DNA of 64,000 nucleotides from Amphiura filiformis (Eukaryota > Echinodermata > Ophiuroidea > Amphilepidida > Amphiuridae), in the NCBI RefSeq assembly GCF_039555335.1, contig NC_092631.1, positions 15,476,305 through 15,540,304 on the forward strand, written 5' to 3'. The position numbers and the translations under genes are program-made. A model generated the notes under the pieces. It was given only the letters and a program-made list of their open reading frames with translations, ran no database searches and was not told where the DNA came from. This document shows positions 11,060 through 24,613 of the stretch, one piece after another. How positions within the stretch are numbered: the stretch's first letter is position 1; each line of letters opens with the position of its first letter.

Positions 11060-11410
11060 GCCAGCACTTTTTCAGTTGGGGGGGCAAGACAAATTTTAAG
11101 GGGGCACCTTTTGGCGACAAAATCAGTTAATGTTACAATTTACAAATGCGCTCGAAGCGCGGGAAAATTTTTGGCATATTGAAGCTAAACTGGTGAAATA
11201 TGGTACAAAAAGGGAATAAATTTGCGCGAAGCGCACAAAAATTGGCACTTTTTAGGTTAAAATGGCAAAATATAATGTCAATTAGGTCAGAAACACAAAC
11301 AAGTCTGAAATGTCGCGGGACGGCCACCACACACAGGGGGGCAAGAGGAGGGTAAGACTTTTCACAGGTGGGGCAGCTGCCCCCCCCCCCCCTTGGCTAC
11401 GCCACTGTTT
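11060..11410. repeat. Dispersed 'not-correct-orf' repeat with ggctacgccactg end
   Basis: Shares the phrases gaagcgc, ggaaaatt, gaagctaaa-tg-tgaaatatgg and ggtcagaaac with 5761-6110. Ends in a poly-C run and ggctacgccactg. Upstream of the UPF0193 gene. No protein assigned. Confidence 0.55.
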
Positions 11411-11750
11411 CTAGGCTGAGACAAGAATACCAACAGACCTATTTATATCAAAAAGTTTGGAATTGCTTGAAAGTTGAAGCTCGATCAAATTCTTCTAATA
11501 TTGGATGTGACATTTTAGCCTGCCGATGTTGCGAAATTGAATGATATTGATAGTAATTATAAACCTAAAAACGTGTAGGAAATGTTTGGAAAATTTTGCT
11601 CTAACCACTTAAAAGTTATTTTTGGCCAACTAAATCTAGAATTGATCACATTTTTGACTAATTTACAAATATTTTGAATAATAGAAGTTTAACATGCTCA
11701 GAAAAACAACACGTTTTTATTGAACATTTGTGTTTCCACTCAACCTTAAA

Positions 11751-12853
11751 TAGGGTACCTGCAGGGAATATGGGACCATTAAGGACGTTTAGCCAGAGAA
11801 AATAAAGATAGAGAAGCGACACTCTCTGCAAACTGCCTATACCGTGCTATACCGCAGTTGAAGACATCTAATACAGTAGAGTGAGCAGACAGTACATGTA
11901 GGCCTACAATGTGATTCTCTCATTTATAATTAGGATTACGTCATTGCCAGAGCTTTGTTTTGTGAGCGGTACAAAGCGTATAAGTCCGCCCACCGCTGTC
12001 AATCATTCTAATGAACGAATCAACAAGCTCTGGCAATGACGTAATCCTAATTATAAATGAGAAAATCACATTGTACATGTACTGTCTGCTGTACTTCATG
12101 TCTTCCAACAAGTGCCGGAGTGTCGCGGCCCTGGTTTAGCTTATTTGCATAAAAACTAAAGAAGATATGCCCACAAGACTGGATTGTTATGATGAACAAC
12201 CTGTCCTTTAAGATTAATAAAACAGGCATGTGCAGGTAATATGGGACACTGTGTTATCAATATGGTGAAAATCAAAAAGTTCAGAAAATCACTCTTTTGT
12301 TCTAAAAACATTTTTGTTACATGATTTTGAATGTTAAATGCAAATTTCTACAAGAAAATTCAATTTTCTAAATAGTTTTGCTTTTCGCATTGACAATGCA
12401 CACAATTTCCTATGTGTCCCATATTAGGCCTACCTGCACCCATTCAGTTGAAAATCAGAGAAAATAATCATTTATAAAGGAAAGTGCCACTTGTCAGTGG
12501 AATTTTACCTGCTGATAAGCTTAACCCATCACCTAAAGATCATAAAAAATGACAAATGCCCCCTCAATACCAGAGTTTTTTGGATACACAATCATAAAAT
12601 GTGACGTCATTGATTTTATATCAGGCCAAAAAAACGACATAATTTTTTGGGCAATTTCACTCTTTTTGGCATTGATTTCCAAGAGTTTGATACACAGACT
12701 CCAAAATTGCATTTCTAGAAGCACAATTGATGTCTCTAAACACTTAACAAATCAACTTAAAGTGTTTACCTTCTCTAAGCTACTTTTTGTTAAAATGAAA
12801 ACAGGTGTCCCATATTACCTGCTGTCCCATGCATATTACCTGCAGCTACCCTA
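11751..12853. mobile_element. 1.1-kb inverted-repeat element with nested fold-back
   Basis: Ends are TAGGGTACCTGCAGGGAATA on the left and, reversed on the right, TAGGGTAGCTGCAGGTAATA. An internal direct-type echo (tgcaggtaatatgggacac at about 12230) and its reverse near 12413 show shared subterminal sequence. No coding capacity. Confidence 0.55.
11856..12111. repeat. Fold-back repeat inside the 1.1-kb element
   Basis: Arms of about 100 bp (cattgccagagctt side and its reverse complement, including aattaggattacgtcattgc) flank a short loop around 11973-12028. Confidence 0.7.
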
Positions 12854-13080
12854 CGTCTCTGTTTAAAAAACACACATTATACGCATTTATGACCAGCTCA
12901 ACAGCACCCGGATCAAGTCGCCAGACATGTTTTTGAGTTATAGGCCTATGCCTTTAAAGATAATATTCCCATGAAAAAAAATCAATTTTGGAATTCTTAA
13001 TTTCATGATATTTGACTGTGGGACTTAGTGGACTTTCAAATCATTGAAAGTACTTATTAAAAAGAGGTTTATTTAATCTA

Positions 13081-13575
13081 TAACTATAAGTAGCTATCTA
13101 CTGCTGACATCGCTATTGATGAAGTACCGGGTAGCTATCTAGGCCTACTGATATCGCTATTGATGAAGTAGCTATCTACTGCTGACATCACTATTGATGA
13201 AGTAGCTATCTACTGCTGATCTCATTATTAATGAAGAAGCTATCTACTGCTGATATCGCTATTGATGAAGTAGCTATCTACTGCTGATATCGCTATTGAC
13301 ATGAATGATGAAGTAGCTCATCTACTGCTGATATCGCTATTGATGAAGTAGCTCATCTACTGCTGATATCGCTATTGATGAAGTATCTCATCTACTACTG
13401 ATATCGCTATTGATGAAGTATCTATTTACTGCTGATATCGCTATTGATGAAGTATCTATTTACTGCTGATATCGGTATTGATGAAGTATCTATTTACTGC
13501 TGATATCGCTATTGATGATCTATTTACTGCTGATATCGCTATTGATGAAGTATCTATTTACTGTTGATATATCGC
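13081..13575. repeat. 34-bp minisatellite
   Basis: About 13 imperfect head-to-tail units of tgatatcgctattgatgaag plus tatctactgc. Some units are shortened or carry small insertions (for example acatgaat near 13300). Confidence 0.95.
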
Positions 13576-13864
13576 CTCATGACTTATAATTATATTCAAT
13601 TTGTAACGAATAAGAAATTGCATGACTAATTGTGAATTTATGACTTAACGTGGGTCTACTTTTCGGCGAAGTGGTAAAAGCCTAACATTTCCCGCCATTT
13701 AAGAGCTGAACAGACTATAAGTCAACGTGCAATTTTTATGGTGTTTTTCACACGCTATGGCAATCAAGTCTAAGTTTAGTTTAGTTTTTATTTAGCTTTG
13801 CAACATTATACAAAAGACAGAGAACCAAATAATACAAAAAATTATTAATTATTTTGAATGCTAT

Positions 13865-14355
13865 AGGGGTCACACCACTAAATCAAGTTCCTATTCTTTT
13901 ATGTGTTAAGAGGTACCTAAGAAATTGTCATTTTTTTTCGTGGTTAGAACGTGCTAGGGCATTGAAAACAAAAAATTTCTAAAAGATTGTGATATATTCT
14001 ACCCTAAAACCACCATTATTTTGGTAGTTGAGTGGCTCGATTTTTAGCAGTGGTGCATTGAACATGATGTAAACCATACCAAAGCCACATCTCAGCGCCT
14101 CTATGCTGTGACGTCATTTGGTGCATGGAACTAAAAAATCTTCCTAAAATGTCAGAATTTTAATATTTTTATTATTTTATGCTAGGATGATCAGAAAAAG
14201 ATCCAAAGAGCACAACTATCACCAAAAAATGGGCAAATCAGCCTTCATTTCAAACTTTTTTTCCCATTAAAATGCACCTGGTATGGTCAGCGAATAAAAA
14301 CACTCAGTTGTTATTTCTTCAGTCAGATAGGGTTGGACCTGATTTAGTGGTGTGA
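13865..14355. repeat. 495-bp direct repeat with inverted ends, copy 1
   Basis: Begins GGGGTCACACCACTAAATCA and ends TGATTTAGTGGTGTGATCTC. Left flank TATA, right flank TTAA. Nearly identical to 14890-15382. Confidence 0.85.
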
Positions 14356-14889
14356 TCTCTTAAGGAGCAAAATTGTTTAAAAGATCATTTTACATGATAT
14401 TCAGTCTTTCTTAGCATATCTTGACCAATTAAAAGTGAAATAATTCAAGTTTAAATATAATTCTGAGTCAAATTAATGCAGTATGTGCATTGCTAATCAT
14501 GCGCTATCTACTGAAGATAGCAACATTAAGATATGATAATCAGGCAGGGCCTAAGTTTTTGCTTCTCAACCTTTCAGATGTTTTTAATTTAGTCACAGGA
14601 CACATGTTAAAGTTGAGACAAATGTTTATATATCCAGATCGATTGTCAAGTAGGCAATGCCATGTAGTTAAAATTACTAATGAAACCCAGCATCCCTTTT
14701 TAAAGGCTTTTCTTGTTCGCTGTTTTCTTGATTAATCTTGCTTGTAAATAGTCAAAAATGCTTGAAGGGTGCCTTCTTTTTACTCCATCCATGATACCAT
14801 GATGGTCACACAACTGAAAAAAAACCACACAAAATTGAAATCAGACTTTACTGCAACTGACAGGCCTAACCGAACTCGGTCTTAATTAA

Positions 14890-15382
14890 GGGGTCACACC
14901 ACTAAATCAAGTTCCTATTCTTTTATGTGTTAAGAGGTACCTAAGAAATCGTCATTTTTTCGTGGTTAGAACGTGCTAGGGCATTGAAAACAAAAATTTT
15001 CTAAAAGATTGTGATATATTCTACCCTAAAACCACCATTATTTTGGTAGTTGAGTGGCTCGATTTTTTAGCAGTGGTGCATTGAACATGATGTAAACCAT
15101 ACCAAAGCTTACATCTCAGCGCCTCTATGCTGTGACGTCATTTGGTGCATGGAACTAAAAAATCTTCCTAAAATGTCAGAATTGTAATATTTTTATTATT
15201 TTATGCTAGGATGATAAGAAAAAGATCCAAAGAGCACAACTATCAAAAAAAAATGGGCACATCAGCCTTCATTTCAAACTTTTTTTCCCATTAAAATGCA
15301 CCTGGTATGGTCAGCGAATAAAAACACTGGTTGTTATTTCTTCAGTCAGATAGGGTTGGACCTGATTTAGTGGTGTGATCTC
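14890..15382. repeat. 495-bp direct repeat with inverted ends, copy 2
   Basis: Same orientation and ends as copy 1, differing by a few substitutions and short indels. Left flank TTAA, right flank TATA, the mirror of copy 1. The 530 bp between them has no recognisable gene. Confidence 0.85.
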
Positions 15383-15949
15383 TATAGACAAATTAGTGTG
15401 CACTGTGAGTGAAGAAATAATGAACACATTAGCTCAAATACTTCCAATATTGGATGTGACATTTTAGCCTGCCGATGTTGTGAAATTGAATGATATTGAT
15501 TTATATAATTATAAACCTATAAAAACAAATATTTTGAATATAGTAAGTTTAACATGCTCAGAAAAACAACATGTTTTTTATTGAACATTTGTGTTTCTCA
15601 CTCAACCCTAATAAGATCGACAGTGGTGGCAAATTAGAGGGAGATAAGCACATTTTGTTCCGATCTTACTACATGTAGGACATTTGCATGCGAATTTTTT
15701 TTTAATTTCAGACCATTTTAGCCCAAAATGAAGGTGAATATATTTTATATATTATAGTCTGATAGGCCTATGCGCGAAGTGCGCCAAATTTTGCCATATT
15801 TTGGTCAAAAACATGGTGTTGGTTAAGAGGAACATGCACAGGGCAATTTGGGGGGCCCCTCTGGCCAAATGATAAATCCGGCCCTACTAAAAGGGCCCGC
15901 ACTGATTCTTGTCCATGGGCCCTTGAGGCTCTTGCTACGCCCCTGAGAT

Positions 15950-17462
15950 TTATACAATTTACTTCGAGGACTGTTAAATTTCAAAACTGACATATCAATT
16001 ATTTTTAATCATTTGCCAATTTAAAAAAAAATATCGAAATTATTTGATGTCAGGACATTCCTCGAATTCAAAATGCAATTCATTCCATATATCTGATGTT
16101 CTTTCACGTCCAACAAATAATACGTGAAAACTATCCGAGCACTTAATGACACTTTACTCTCCCCATTTTATCCATCCCTGATCGGGGGGGGCAAGAATTC
16201 TGACTGCGGGCATTTGATCCCATGCCATTGTGGCATCCCCTTCTCTCTCACCCCTTTCTCTCTCACCCCTTTCTCTCTTTCGTTTCGTTTACCATGGAGG
16301 CCGCCGCAGACACAGACCTCCAATAGTTACAAACACTTCAAATTTTATCCTATTCCCTTAAGGGACGGGGTATGAACGTTTGGGCAGTATTTATTTTGGG
16401 GACATTAGAGCACATCAGACATATCGAATTGCATTCTGAATACGAAGAATGTCATTCTAATATCAAATAATTTTGATTTTTGAAATTCGCAATTTAATAC
16501 ACATTTTATGGCAAATCATTAAAATTGATATTTTGATATTTAACAGTACTTGAAGTAAACTTTATAAATCTGATGATTTATACTTAAAGTGTATGTAGGT
16601 GGGATGAAAAGCCGACGATCAATTGAAAATTTGGACCTTTCGTATTGAAGATATGGATTTTTTCCCCAAAACACCAAAAAAAAATTAGGTCTTTTTGGGA
16701 AAAAAATCCATATCTTCAATATGAATTATGAAAGGTCAAAATTTTCAATACATACTTTAAGAATATATCATTAGATTTATATAATTTACTTCGAGGACTG
16801 TTATATATCAAAAATTTGAAAAATATCAAATTTTTATAATTTGTCATAAAATTTGTATTATATTGTGATTTTCAAAAATGAAAATTATTTGATATCAGAA
16901 AGACATGTTTCGTATTCAGAATGCAATTCGATAGGTCTGAGGTGCTCTCATGTCCCACAAAAAATACTGTCGAAACGCAATAAACGCTTATTTTAGATCC
17001 CTTAAGGGCTCTAGTATGAACGTTTCGACAGTACTTTTTTTGGGACATGAGAGCACATCAGATAAATATTTTTTAAATTTTTGATATTTAACAGTCCTCG
17101 AAGTAAACTTTCTAAATCTAATGATATGTACTTAAAATTGTATGTAGCTGGGATGAAAAGCTGATGATCAATTGAAAATTTTGACCTTTTGTATTGAAGA
17201 TATGGATTTTTTCCCAGCTACATACACTTTAAGTACATATCATTAGATTTATAAAGTTTACTTCAAGGACTGTTAAATATCAAAAATATCAATTTTTAAT
17301 CACTTGCAATAAAATGTGCATTATATCACAAATTTCAAAAAGATCAAAATTATTTGATATCAGAAGGACATACCTTCGTATTCAGAATGCAATTCGATAT
17401 GTCTGATGTTCACTCATGTCCCACAAAAAATACTTTCCAAATGTTCATACACCAGCCCTTAA
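15950..17462. repeat. Cluster of tatgaacgtttgg-ended MITE copies
   Basis: Two or three overlapping copies of one family: TTAAGGG-x-GTATGAACGTTTGG ends near 16358, 17003 and (reversed) 17460, plus inner words gtgggacat-agagcac and gaattgcattctgaat. A truncated piece lies at 15950-16110. The same family is at 40349-41340. Confidence 0.7.
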
Positions 17463-17643
17463 TGTGAATATTTTCAATTCGGGACAGAAAAAGATTGGAA
17501 ACAATGAAAATTAATCCTTCTACTGAAAATGCAATCGAAAAAAGATATGCCCCTAACTTTAATCGCTTAAAAAGATTGAGAATCACTCCTTTGAAAAAAA
17601 AAAAAGTTTAAAAATATTCAATCAGGTAATTTAAGAGATTATT

Positions 17644-17829
17644 GGGCTATTCCAGTTGAAATCCATACACCCCTATGGAAGACATGACCTTAACCTCCCA
17701 TATGGGGGTGTATATTTCAAATGGAATCACCCATTCAGGTAACCCCCATTTGAAATTCACACTCCCTGTGTGAAAGATTAAGGGCATGTCTCTCACAGAG
17801 GGTGTATGGATTTCAACTGGAATAGCCCA
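17644..17829. repeat. Palindromic MITE, GGGCTATTCCA family, copy 2
   Basis: GGGCTATTCCAGTTGAAATC at the left and its reverse complement at the right, with a palindromic interior rich in acaccccta/gggtgtat. Confidence 0.8.
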
Positions 17830-17838
17830 TACAATATA

Positions 17839-18389
17839 CCGTATTCGTCCGAGTATAGTCCCACGTTCGAGTATAATCCCACCCCCATTTTTCGAAAAAT
17901 TTCAGAAATTGTAAAAAAAAAAAATTTTTTTTTTTTTACAAGTTAATTTTTTCGGTTTTGGAGTGTCCCTGGACCTAGACCTAGATGCTAGGATCATTCA
18001 TGGTTGACCTAAAAAAAAAAAAAAAAAATTCAAGATATTTTGTATTTTTAATATGAAAATTGATACTTTGTTTTCATGTCATTCTCTATTAATGATTTCA
18101 AAATGCATTCAAATTCAATGCATTTTGAAATCATTAATAGAGTATGACATGAATACAAAGTATCAATTTTCATATTAAAATACAAATATCTTGTTTTTTT
18201 TTTAGGTCAGCTGGGTCAACCATGAATGATCCTAGCATCTAGGTCTAGGTCCAGGACACTCTCAAACTGAAAAAAACTTTAAAAAAAAAAAAAAATTTTT
18301 TTTTTTTGAAATTCGAGTATAATCCCACCCCCCAATTGTGAAAAAATTTCACATAAAAAACGGGTGGGACTATACTCGGACCAATACGG
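17839..18389. repeat. 551-bp nearly complete palindrome with TA target duplication
   Basis: Left end CCGTATTCGTCCGAGTATAG, right end its reverse complement, flanked by TA on both sides. The interior mirrors about a centre near 18112, with A/T homopolymer runs as the most variable parts. Confidence 0.85.
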
Positions 18390-18795
18390 TACTAATAGAA
18401 AGACATTCATCACACATGGAATGCATTTCACATAGCATAATTTATTGAATTTTCTACATAATGACAAAAGCAATTATCACAAATATGATTGAGATGTATG
18501 ATTATACAATTATATTTGACTCACAAAGACAGCGGTATCAAATTTCATAAACGATAGAGAAAAATGATCAATTTAAACGAGCGTTTCTCGGTGCCCTAGC
18601 ATGCTATACCTGAATGGCCCTTGTAAAATGGATCACTATGGACCACAGTTGTCCCATCACAATGGCATAGTTCAATAACCTCAATTAAACAATCATAGTG
18701 CAAAATTTGACCTCAAGTTGCAGAGTATGAGTTTTTGTACCCAAATTTTCAAAGGTCATTCAATGAATGTACAAATGTATTGGGGTTAAAGAACT
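18390..18795. other. Stretch without recognised gene or repeat
   Basis: AT-rich intergenic DNA; no coding signal or repeat family recognised. Confidence 0.4.
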
Positions 18796-19989
18796 GGGCT
18801 GATATTCATAAAACCACGCTAGGCCTAGTTGACAGCTAAAATTGACTTTAGCAAGCTGCTAAGCCTAGCTGATTGCTAATTCTTATTCATAAAACCCAGT
18901 TAGAGTTAGCAACATTCTAAAATTTTGCCAAAACTTAGAGTTGATCTGGGGCAGCGCTAAGTCACTAGTTGACAACTAGTCTTAATGATTTTGAACTAAG
19001 TTTGACATGATTTATTGTTTTAATTTCATATTAACTGTTGTCAATTATGAAAAATAATGTTCTCAGAATATTCTGTTTCTGAGGTCTTCAGTGTGTTTTA
19101 CACATAAGAAACTGTCTTAAAAACACACAACAAATTTAGGGTGAATGAATAAACATTGAACTAAGCCAGTATTGTTTAACCAAATTTGCACAAGAAAAAT
19201 GATTATGATATAGCAAGTAATCTTTAGTTAAGCAGATATGTTCAATCGAAGCAATTCTGTTCAATTGTTTGATACGTAAAATATATATTTTGGAGACATG
19301 TTACCAATGTTCTCTTTGGTAAAGATGCATGACTTATTTTCAATAACAAATTATATGTCAATTTGATAAAGATAAATCATGCTTGGCTTTTGTCAGGACA
19401 ACAAGCAAGATATATCATATGCTATTAAATTATCTAATATTATTTACACAGTGTTGCTCATGAAGCTAAATGAGCAGCGTTAAGTGGATGCATGTTGTTT
19501 TCTATTTGATGAAGCAATATAGTATGTATAGTATGTTTTTACAACAAACCAAGGACTTAACATGTATATGAACTTTACTTGTTCAGAGTATCTTTTTTAA
19601 TTTAATTTGTCGTAACAACCTTGTAGGCCTATATAGCTTACAAAATACTCATGTAATTTTATTAACGAAATCTCAATGAAGACCATCAGCAATGAGTCAT
19701 TACATTTTGATCATTTTGACTGTGGTTCAGAGCTCAAGTATAATAGACATGTATTATATAAGCCTATTGTATTAGATGTTACACAACTGTTGAAGGCCAT
19801 AGCACCCAAAACACCCAAATAAGTTATCAGCTAAATATTTCTAGTTGATAGCTAGTTAGCAAAGTGTTTAGCAAGGTTTTATGAATAAGAAATTAGTTGA
19901 TTGCTACGTAGCTATCAACTAGTGGATTTAGCATCTTGCTAAGCACTAGTTGGTTGCTAATTTAGCAAGGCTTTTATGAATATCGGCCC
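18796..19989. mobile_element. 1.2-kb element with GGGCYGATATTCATAAAA ends
   Basis: The left end gggctgatattcataaaa and reversed right end gggccgatattcataaaa match, and both subterminal regions are filled with repeated ctagttga/tagcaa words. No ORF of note. Confidence 0.65.
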
Positions 19990-20997
19990 TGTGCCCCTGA
20001 TAGATGAGCATTTGTGGATCCTAGTGGATGCCCTCATAAAGTAAGATTTTACCTGTATAATTTATTTGAATATTTTCTGCTCAGAAAAAAGAAAAAAGAG
20101 AAAAGAAAAAAAAACGTCTTACGGGTCGATGTATTTGTCAAGTAGGGTCAGTATTTTAGGCCATCAACAAAAAAAACCCTGCCGTTTTTTACTGCCCAGC
20201 AAAACGCAAGATATGGGTTGGTCTGTCCAGCAGAACAGGGTGTATTTTTGTTGCTTTAGTTCATTTTTAAAGCTCATTATAGAACACAGTGGCATATCCA
20301 GATTTTCACAATCCAGGGGAAATCTGCAGGGGGGGTTCATATGGGTTGGAATACTGATTATCCATTTAAAGCCTATACAAATGGTCAACTAATTCATGGG
20401 GTGCAAACTGGGAGGGGGTATGTGTTCCAATCGGAGAGTTATACCACTGAATGGTAGAACAGCATGAAAACAGAAACAATTCTAACATAACAATATAAAA
20501 CAGTTCATTATAAGTTCTATTTAACATGAATACAAGACAACAAATACACTGTTTGCTTTTATAAAGCTCCAAAAATATTTACCACAATGTGAATTGTATG
20601 TTCACTATTCAACATTAATATACTGCTCCAAATATGAGTTGGCATAAAAACATTCATTACATGCACATTATTCATAATACAAAATATTTCTTTTTCATCT
20701 ACTATTAAAGTCCATGCAATTGGACGAAACACTTGAAACTATTACTGTAACCTGCAAGAATATATATATTATAGTTTTCTGTGCCATAGAAAATTTAAAA
20801 CTTGAATGCTGTTTTGATGAACACACAATATTGTGATATCATACACGTACATACATGATTTTGACTGTCCACGTGTAGCATATTATAAATACATAATTTA
20901 TACAACAATAGAATATAACCCTGTTTTACATGATCTGAAAGGAAACATTCTTGAACAAAGCTACAAAACATGGCTGCAGATAGGAAAATTATGCCAT
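19990..20997. other. Intergenic stretch
   Basis: Contains a fragment at about 20150-20262 sharing the agaacagggtg end of the MITE at 20998-21177. Otherwise nothing recognised. Confidence 0.4.
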
Positions 20998-21177
20998 TAG
21001 GCAACGAAAAAACCAACCCTGTTCTACGGGGACAGACCTTTCAAGTAGGTCGGGCCTTTTTTTTATTTGGGGAAAAAATGGAGATGGCATTCATTGTACA
21101 GGAAATATTTGTTCCCCATTCTTTAAATTCTGGGTCGGTCAGGTCAGTAGAACAGGGTGTTTTTTTTCGTCGCCTTA
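20998..21177. repeat. 180-bp MITE with TAGGCAACGAAAAAAC ends
   Basis: Left taggcaacgaaaaaacc followed by aaccctgttctac; right gtagaacagggtg followed by a T run and cgtcgcctta. Inverted ends flanked by TA. Confidence 0.65.
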
Positions 21178-23143
21178 CCATAATACTGCTTTTCCATAAC
21201 ATTTAGTCCTACTCTGTAGACTGTATACAAAATTTTACTGTGTTTATACAAAGAAATCTTTAGAGAAGCATACAGCATTGTTTCTATTACAAATGTATAT
21301 TAATGTAGACACTTCTGAAAACAAAATGGTGTCTTTTTTGGGAAACCCTAACATGTAAAAATCTTACAAAATCTTACAAGGAAAACCACTGCCCATGCAT
21401 GCATTCCACGTCATGCCATTGCGCAATCATCCTAAGTCATTTATGGGCACCAAGTCAAGATCTAAAAAATTAAAAATACCAACATTACAGCCCATACATT
21501 TTGTAAGTGGTGGATGTCTCATAATGCTCCTCAGAAATTCAGAATATGGCAGTATATTTGGCAGATATAGATCAGTGCATATAAGGGAATATATAAACCT
21601 ACATGACTTTCAAAAAGGCTAGTAATTATTCAAACATAATTTTGGGTTGGCATACATTTTCTCATTTATGTGCAGGATTTGGGGTCCTTCTGTGAGAGAC
21701 TGGTCTGACTAATATGGCACCTGAAGAATACAGCCACAATTTCCATTAATAAGCTACTGATTGCATTTTTGGCAAGTTGTATCCTTGTAGAGACTGTGTC
21801 AAATGTTTAAAATAGTATTCCGTGTACGCCCTGCTACATAATGCCATTAAACAATTAAAAGCTTTTTACAATAAAATAAACAGTTATAAATTACAGTTAC
21901 ATGTAGCACCTTTGAAAAACACATTTACCGTACTTTGCTTTTAGCACCTCCAAACACATAATGTCATTACTCAATAATTCTTCATATATATTTATATTTT
22001 CCATAACTTACCATTCCAGATACAGCTCAGGCTGTATCAAAAAGACTGTTACCCATATGACTGTTATTAAAGAAATACAACATGCAAACTACCCCATTTG
22101 TAGATTCTGCTGTGCAAAAGCTATAGGTCACAAAACTATGAATTCTACTTGGAAGCAGATTTTTCAACAAATATCGAAACTGATTGGTACTAATTATCCG
22201 GTGGGGTGGGGCACTTGTATTTCAATGTAGATATCGTGCTCTTGATGCAAAAAAGAAAGAAAAAAATGTAAAAAGGGCAATTTTAACCTGCAAGCTATTT
22301 ACAATGTAGGGTGTCAAAAACCTCAAAAATAAAAAAGGTATGAATGACAAGACGTGAAACATGAAACACCAAAAAGTACATCATTTACTGTTTCAAAAAC
22401 ATCGAAAATTTGAAGAGAAAAAAAGATCTATTTGACATGGACCTCAGACATGAAACATAAAAACTGCACAAATAATAAATAAATTTACTGCTGTTTTAGA
22501 GTAATAAACACAGGCCCAAATATGTGTTTAGGGTATTATAGAAACCCAGGAAAATACTTGTTTAGGTAGGGTTCATTTTGAAAGTTCATGCATGATCATG
22601 ATATCTGCCTTAGAAATACCAGTGAAGCCCACCCCAGCAATTATCATTGTGATATCAGGCCTTCTGTTTTAGATTTTTCTGGCAACAGCTCCCCTTGAGG
22701 GTATTAAAGAGAGAGAGCTGTTCAAACCGCTCCCTAAAATTTTTTAAGGAGAGTGATCAAGCTGTTAAAAGAAGAGTGCTGAGTGAGCTGCAATGTAGGA
22801 GAGTTGCTATGCCTGAAATATTGGACACTTACAATACAAAAAGTGTAATTTTGAGTTGGGAAAATCTATCAATAGATTTCATTTTACTGATATTCAGTCA
22901 CAATTTGTGAATAAACTTATGCGAAACTATTGGGTTAAGTTGTAAAAAACAGCTCCCCTGATTGCATTTAAGGGAGCTGTAGGAGAGTGTCAGCTCCAGC
23001 TCTCCTCAAAACTAAAGGTCTGTGTGTGTGATACATACATGTACAGACTATATCAGATCTCTTCTTGATCTTTGATGTTATCAATCATGATCAGAAAACT
23101 TTCTCCTCATTTGAACTCTATCAAAGATCAATTACCCTTCAAA
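21178..23143. other. Intergenic stretch
   Basis: No gene recognised. A 22690-23010 segment has repeated cagctcccct/gagagctgt words in both directions, hinting at another diverged inverted-repeat element. Confidence 0.35.
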
Positions 23144-23326
23144 GGGCTATTCCAGTTGAAATCCATACACCCCCTATGGAAGATATGACCTTACATAATC
23201 TCCCACTCAGGGAGTGTGAATTTCAAATGGGGTATCTGAATGGGTGATTCCATTTGAAATCTACACTCTAGTGATAGGTCATAAATTATCTTCCATAGGG
23301 GGTGTATGGATTTCAACTGGAATAGC
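23144..23326. repeat. Palindromic MITE, GGGCTATTCCA family, copy 3
   Basis: Same ends and palindromic interior as the copies at 371 and 17644. Confidence 0.8.
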
Positions 23327-24090
23327 ATGGCAATTATTGACTGATTTTAAAAGGATATCGCTTGGATGAGATTCATGAGAAAAAGTCTCTTGACAATGGG
23401 GTAGTATTTTCATTAATTATTTGCTTGACAATATGTGACCGTACACCACGAATGCGCCGTAAATGTCCTAAATTGAATTCCGAGTTACAGTGTAAAATGT
23501 GCATGAATTGAAGGTTGTAAGTACCTCAAGTCAGTGTTAAATACATGTATCTCATTTTGAAAGCGCTAGTCAAACACCTTTTAAACCAGTCAATAATCCT
23601 ATTCTTGAAGAGGATAATAAGCTTCTACCTACATTTATGTCCATAAAATTCTTAAACATCTTTGGCTAAAACCTGTTCAAGTGGTGGGTTACAAAGCATT
23701 GTATTTTGTCTAGTATAGGTATACATGTACATGTATAACCATTTTTGTATTAAAACCAACAATCAACAATGAGACATTCCTGAACCTTGTTGACTTGGGG
23801 ATGATTTGAAATGACCGCCAATTATGACTGTTTCATACACTCCTATATCAAAGCAGCCAATCAGAAAAGCTGTTAGAAAAGTATGAAACATGCATTGATT
23901 GTGTATATTGTGCACTCCGCGTACTACGCGCAGTGTTTCGCGCGCGTAGGATTGATTCATTATTCGGGCGGGTTGATGCATTTATATTTGGTTCTGTTTT
24001 CCAACATTTTCAGTGATAAGTTGTTATATAAAAAAAGTAAAAATCACGTGTTTTTTTCTTCTCGTGTATGAAATAGATAAATAAACTTGT

Positions 24091-24238
24091 ATTACTTATT
24101 GCTCCAGAAATTAGACAAAATAATGCACTTGCGCTGATGTTGATGCGTCTAATGCACTCCCCCTTCGGGCTCGTGCATTAGGCGCATCAACATCAGCGCC
24201 ATCTGCATTATTTTGTCTAATTTCTCCCAATAAGTAAT
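24091..24238. repeat. 148-bp hairpin with CTTCGGG loop
   Basis: Arms reading attacttatt, aaattagacaaaataatgca and gctgatgttgatgcg pair with their reverse complements around a ccccttcgggctcg loop. It lies about 380 bases downstream of the zinc-finger stop codon and covers no ORF. Confidence 0.8.
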
Positions 24239-24267
24239 CTGCTGCGCTCATTAACCTATAATTGATA

Positions 24268-24273
24268 TTTATT
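24268..24273 (-). terminator. Candidate AATAAA polyadenylation signal of the zinc-finger gene
   Basis: tttatt on the plus strand reads AATAAA on the minus strand, about 340 bases after the stop. Position only. Confidence 0.3.
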
Positions 24274-24613
24274 ACCAGCAATTTGGGAAAAGAGACACAT
24301 GTAGAACCGAAAAAAGGTATACCATTTTGTTATAAGTCTGAGCAAAGTTCAACAAACCATAACTCCGCTTCTGGATACCGGTATATCGTAAGTTAAAATG
24401 GTATACCATTTTAAAGCTTATGATATAATATATTTTCTAAATACGAAATAAAACAAAATTGACCGGGGGCGGAATTTACGGCTCATTCATCGTGTACGAT
24501 CACTTTTTATGATCATGATCAAAATTTTTCATTATGATTAAATTCTTGAAATGCGGTAAAATTGCTCCAAAACCAAATGCTTGCGGCCTACGGAAAACAA
24601 ACTTTTTCCCAGC

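Noticed and set aside
13081-13575. Regular repeats that might suggest a CRISPR array
   Set aside because: Head-to-tail 34-bp units without unique spacers, in an animal genome; a minisatellite.
13865-15382. LTR retrotransposon with 495-bp LTRs
   Set aside because: No TG...CA ends, no primer-binding site or polypurine tract and no coding between the repeats.
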